Positions 60,806 to 64,000 of a stretch of 64,000 nt of DNA are shown here, piece by piece (within the stretch, counting starts at the first letter, position 1; each line of letters starts with the position of its first letter). The notes beneath the pieces are model-generated. The model saw only the letters and a list, made by a program, of their open reading frames with translations, ran no database searches and had not been told where the DNA came from. The DNA comes from Brenneria nigrifluens DSM 30175 = ATCC 13028 (GTDB lineage Bacteria; Pseudomonadota; Gammaproteobacteria; Enterobacterales; Enterobacteriaceae): the NCBI RefSeq assembly GCF_005484965.1, contig NZ_CP034036.1, forward strand, positions 2,666,001-2,730,000. Reading direction: 5' to 3'. A program made the position numbers and the translations under genes.

Positions 60806-60984
60806 TGTGTGATCTCGTCAGCCCCCAGGGTACGCGCCTCGTGATCCAGCAATACCGGAATGCCGTCGCGCACCGGATAGGCCAGCCCGTCAACCTTGCA
60901 TATCAGTTCCTGTTTTTCTTTATTGAAGTATAAGCGTCCGTTACATACCGGACAGGCGACAATTTCCAGCAAGCGGTGATCCAT
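60802..60984 (-). CDS. ycaR: UPF0434 / Trm112-like protein YcaR
   Basis: A 60-residue small protein, the same length as E. coli YcaR. It has the N-terminal CPVC motif (residues 11-14) typical of zinc-ribbon-like Trm112 folds, followed by ELICKVDGLAYPVRDGIPVLL. GGAGGA precedes the ATG at 60984. It overlaps kdsB (ATGA) and lies 28 bases after lpxK. The precise role is unknown. Confidence 0.93.
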   Translation of the reverse strand: MDHRLLEIVACPVCNGRLYFNKEKQELICKVDGLAYPVRDGIPVLLDHEARTLGADEITQ

Positions 60985-61012
60985 GCTTCCTCCATCAAGA
61001 CAAAATTAATTG

Positions 61013-62002
61013 TCACCGGCGACTGGCCAGCAACGTCTCCAATCGGTCGAGCAGCCGTGCGGCCGCCGGTTCCGCCAGCGTGGCGTCCACCGGCAGATAC
61101 CACCAGTTGCGGCGGGCAAACGCCCGGCACTTGACCGCATCCTTTTCCGTCATCAGCAAGGGTTGTCTTTCATCATCGGTCAGCGGTTGCAGTTGCTCCA
61201 ACCGGTAGCCTTGATGATCGGCAAACGCCACCTCGCGCGAAATAGTTACCCCGGCATCACGTAGCGTAGCAAAAAAACGCTGCGGGTGGCCGATGCCCGC
61301 CATCGCCACCGCGTTCTGTAACTGTTTGACCGGGCGTTTTTCCCCTGTGACCAGATTGACCGCCATCCCGACCGTCAGCCGCATGGCGATCTCGCCGGGC
61401 CGCGCACTGCCGCCATTAACGATAACCGCATCCACCGTGCTCAGGCGGCTTTCCCGCTCGCGCATCGGGCCGGCGGGCAGCCACCAGCCATTGCCAAAGC
61501 GCCGCACGCCGTCGACCACCACCAGCTCGATATCGCGGGCCAGCGCATAATGTTGCAAGCCGTCGTCGGTTATTATCACATCCAGCGGATAGCGCGCCAG
61601 CAGGGCCTCCACCGCCAGACGACGTTTGGGCGCCACCGCCACCGGCGCGCCGGTGCGTTGATAAATCAGCACCGGTTCATCGCCGGCCTGGTCGGTGGTG
61701 ACGTTATCGTCCACCACTAGCGGGTAGCGCTGCGCTTTGCCGCCGTAACCGCGGGACACCACGCCGGCCCGCAGTCCTTTGCGCCGTAACTGTTCCACCA
61801 GCCAGATAACCACCGGGGTTTTGCCGTTTCCCCCCGCCGTCAGATTTCCCACCACCACCACCGGCACCGGCACTCGCCAGCTTTTACGCCATCCCCGGCG
61901 ATAACTTTGGCGGATCAGAAAAGCGATCAGCCCGTAGAGCAGCGACAAGGGGATTAACAGCCGGTAAAGCGGCGAGCGTCCCGACCAGATGCGATCAATC
62001 AT
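61013..62002 (-). CDS. lpxK: Tetraacyldisaccharide 4'-kinase LpxK
   Basis: Phosphorylates lipid A disaccharide at the 4' position to give lipid IVA; 329 residues (E. coli 328). One N-terminal membrane-association helix (RLLIPLSLLYGLIAFLI) precedes the P-loop GNLTAGGNGKT (52-62). Conserved blocks are GYGGKAQRYPLVV, GDEPVLIYQRTGAPVAVAPKR, ITDDGLQHYAL and LMTEKDAVKCRAF. It overlaps the msbA stop by four bases. The next gene, ycaR, follows after 28 bases. Confidence 0.97.
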   Translation of the reverse strand: MIDRIWSGRSPLYRLLIPLSLLYGLIAFLIRQSYRRGWRKSWRVPVPVVVVGNLTAGGNGKTPVVIWLVEQLRRKGLRAGVVSRGYGGKAQRYPLVVDDNVTTDQAGDEPVLIYQRTGAPVAVAPKRRLAVEALLARYPLDVIITDDGLQHYALARDIELVVVDGVRRFGNGWWLPAGPMRERESRLSTVDAVIVNGGSARPGEIAMRLTVGMAVNLVTGEKRPVKQLQNAVAMAGIGHPQRFFATLRDAGVTISREVAFADHQGYRLEQLQPLTDDERQPLLMTEKDAVKCRAFARRNWWYLPVDATLAEPAAARLLDRLETLLASRR

Positions 62003-63747
62003 TCGCCGAACTGCATTTTATGTAATTGGGAATAGGCGCCGTTTTTCTCCAACAGCGCGGCGTGTTCGCCACGCTCGATAATGCGCCCGTCTTCAACCAC
62101 CAGAATCTCATCGGCTTTCTCAATGGTGGATAGCCGGTGGGCGATAACCAGCGCGGTGCGATCGCGCTGCAACTCATCCAGCGCCGCCTGAATCGCCCGC
62201 TCCGACTCGGTATCCAGCGCCGAGGTCGCCTCATCCAATACCAGAATAGGACAGTCGCGCAGCAATGCGCGGGCGATGGCGATGCGCTGACGCTGTCCGC
62301 CGGACAGCAGGACGCCGTTTTCGCCGATCATGGTGTCCAGGCCGTTTTCCATCTTGCTGATGAAATCCATGGCGTGGGCCATTTGCGCCGCGCGCTCCAC
62401 CTCTTCCCGGCTATAGCGATCGCTGCATGCATAGGCGATATTGTTGGCGATGGTATCATTGAACAGGTGTACATTCTGCGACACCAGCGCCACCTGGTTG
62501 CGCAGGGATGACAACTTGTATTCCCGCAGATCGTGCCCGTCCAGCAGAATTTCGCCGGATTGAATGTCATAAAAGCGGGTGATCAGATTGGCAATGGTGG
62601 ATTTGCCCGATCCCGAGCGTCCGACCAGCGCCACGGTTTTACCGGGCGGAATATGCAGACTGACATTTTTCAGCGCCAGATTTTCTCTTCCCGCATAGGC
62701 GAAATCCACGTTACGGAATTCAAGATCCCCCTTGACCCGCTCTATCTCCAGCTTGCCGGTATCTTTTTCCTGCTCCATATCCAGAATGGCGAACAGCGTC
62801 TGACAGGCCGCCATGCCGCGCTGGAACTGGGCGTTGACGTTGGTCAGCGACTTTAACGGCCGCATCAGCGCAATCATGGAGGAGAAGACCACGGTAATCG
62901 TCCCGGCGGTCAGGGTATCCATCACGCTGGGGAAACTGGCGGCATACAGCACAAAGGCCAGCGCCAGCGAAGCGATCAACTGGATGATGGGATCGGAAAT
63001 GGAGGAGGCGGAGACCAGTTTCATCCCCTGCTGGCGCATGCGGTTGCTGACCTTGTTGAAACGCTGCACTTCCGCATCCTGACCGCCGAAAATCAGCACT
63101 TCCTTATGCCCTTTCAACATCTGTTCCGCGCTGGTGGTCACCAGCCCCATCGTATCCTGCATATTTTTGCTGATATTACGGAAACGTTTGGAGACCAGCC
63201 GGATAGCCATCGACACAATCGGCGCAATCACAATCAGGATCAGCGACAACTGCCAGCTGTAATAGAACATCAGGATAAAGAGGCCGATTATCGATGCCCC
63301 TTCCCTGACCACGGTAATCAAGGCGTTCGACGACGAGGCAGCGACCTGTTCGGAGTCGTAGGTAATACGGGACAACAGCGTTCCGGTGGACTGCTGGTCG
63401 AAAAAGGTCACCGGCATGCCCATAATATGGCTGAATAAGCGGCGACGCATGCCCATAACCACTTTGCCCGACACCCAGGCCACGCAGTAACTGGAAACAA
63501 AACCCGAGGCGCCGCGCATCAGCATCAGCCCGATGACTACCAGCGGCATCCATACCAGAACGGAACGATCGGCTTTACCAAATCCTTCATCCAGCAGGGG
63601 CTTAAGCAGAGATAGCATTAAGGTGTCGCCGGCCGCATTAATCACCAGCGCGATCGCGGCTACAATCAGCCCCGCTTTAAAAGGAGAGATCATCGGCCAT
63701 AGGCGACGAAACGTCTGCCAGGTGGAGAGATCTTTATCATTCAGCAT
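61999..63747 (-). CDS. msbA: Lipid A export ATP-binding/permease protein MsbA
   Basis: Homodimeric ABC exporter that flips lipid A-core across the inner membrane; 582 residues, as in E. coli. Six transmembrane spans (1-330) precede the nucleotide-binding domain, with Walker A GRSGSGKST near residue 376, the signature LSGGQRQRIAIARAL and Walker B ILVLDEATSALD. Start at the ATG at 63747 (MLNDKDLSTWQTFRRLWP); an upstream in-frame ATG at 63810 would overlap comEC. Order comEC-msbA-lpxK matches E. coli. Confidence 0.97.
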   Translation of the reverse strand: MLNDKDLSTWQTFRRLWPMISPFKAGLIVAAIALVINAAGDTLMLSLLKPLLDEGFGKADRSVLVWMPLVVIGLMLMRGASGFVSSYCVAWVSGKVVMGMRRRLFSHIMGMPVTFFDQQSTGTLLSRITYDSEQVAASSSNALITVVREGASIIGLFILMFYYSWQLSLILIVIAPIVSMAIRLVSKRFRNISKNMQDTMGLVTTSAEQMLKGHKEVLIFGGQDAEVQRFNKVSNRMRQQGMKLVSASSISDPIIQLIASLALAFVLYAASFPSVMDTLTAGTITVVFSSMIALMRPLKSLTNVNAQFQRGMAACQTLFAILDMEQEKDTGKLEIERVKGDLEFRNVDFAYAGRENLALKNVSLHIPPGKTVALVGRSGSGKSTIANLITRFYDIQSGEILLDGHDLREYKLSSLRNQVALVSQNVHLFNDTIANNIAYACSDRYSREEVERAAQMAHAMDFISKMENGLDTMIGENGVLLSGGQRQRIAIARALLRDCPILVLDEATSALDTESERAIQAALDELQRDRTALVIAHRLSTIEKADEILVVEDGRIIERGEHAALLEKNGAYSQLHKMQFGE

Positions 63748-63784
63748 GCAATAAACCTGAGCCAGAAAGAAATAGCCGCCTATT

Positions 63785-64000
63785 TTACTCATTATCCCGC
63801 CATACGCCAAACCACCGATGATACCAACGCGGCGATATTTGCTCTCTAAAACGCAGTATTTGCCATGAATCGTTGAAAAAACGCGCGCTCAACTGCCCGG
63901 AGGTCGCCGTATCGAACCAGGTATGACCATGCCGGCGATAGCGTTTCACCACCCTGGCGGCAGGGAGTCGCCACGGGGTATAGCGGGCGACGGAGGCGGC
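63785..64000 (-). CDS. comEC: ComEC/Rec2-family protein (C-terminal end only)
   Basis: Only the last 71 codons are present, entering from the right edge and ending in a TAA at 63785-63787. The translated tail (AASVARYTPWRLPAARVVKR to WYHRWFGVWRDNE) matches the end of E. coli YcaI as I recall it, and its place upstream of msbA is the ycaI position. In that family this is the C-terminal portion of a large membrane protein for DNA transport. The rest of the gene lies outside the window. Confidence 0.72.
   Translation of the reverse strand, partial: AASVARYTPWRLPAARVVKRYRRHGHTWFDTATSGQLSARFFNDSWQILRFREQISPRWYHRWFGVWRDNE

Overview
This 64 kb window is a gene-dense chromosomal segment of a member of the Enterobacterales. 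The evidence is MukFEB, CmoA/CmoB/CmoM, PqiABC, OmpF, ZapC, ElyC and RimJ, all close in sequence and length to the Escherichia coli proteins as I remember them. Gene order resembles the soft-rot/tree-pathogen family Pectobacteriaceae (Pectobacterium, Dickeya, Brenneria, Lonsdalea) more than E. coli: blocks far apart in E. coli are joined here, and a hexuronate catabolism cluster is embedded. The genus is an inference. No rRNA, tRNA, CRISPR array, intact prophage or insertion sequence is visible.

Layout. 1-8885: aspS (3' truncated by the window), yecE, yecN, the tRNA wobble pair cmoA-cmoB, an accessory flavin reductase, cutC, yecM, a tiny membrane-protein gene too short for usual gene calls, and argS. 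8884-16264: murJ, rimJ-yceH, mdtH, grxB, yceB, ycdX-ycdY. 16406-25594: a divergent carbohydrate locus, with a GH31 glycosidase and an ACS-type MFS transporter leftward and uxuA-uxuB-uxaC-uxuR rightward. Two TGGTNNACCA operator-like boxes lie between them. 25739-26987: rmf and a 1.08 kb gene-free region holding a large imperfect inverted repeat. 26988-41801: pqiABC, uup, rlmKL, ycbX, zapC, pyrD, pepN, pncB. 41983-46213: asnS, ompF, aspC. 46336-47312: an inserted two-gene AbiEii-type toxin-antitoxin candidate. 47330-59020: gloC, mepK, ldtD, the mukF-mukE-mukB condensin operon led by cmoM, and elyC. 59035-64000: ycbJ, ycaR-kdsB, and the comEC-msbA-lpxK group (comEC cut by the window edge).

How genes work together. 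UxaC, UxuB and UxuA carry glucuronate through fructuronate and mannonate to KDG under UxuR. The co-located transporter and GH31 enzyme would import and cleave an alpha-linked (probably uronic-acid-containing) saccharide. PqiA/B/C form an envelope lipid-transport-like complex; MsbA, LpxK and KdsB make and export lipid A/LPS; MurJ, LdtD, MepK and ElyC act on peptidoglycan or its carrier; CmoA, CmoB and CmoM build the cmo5U/mcmo5U wobble modification; MukBEF organises the chromosome.

The most interesting points are the GH31/MFS/uxu locus, the inverted-repeat region between rmf and pqiC, the AbiEii-like pair, the argS|murJ junction where flagellar genes are expected, the nine-histidine tract in PqiA, and the 39-codon membrane-protein gene. 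Homology statements come from memory of family sequences; no database search was run.
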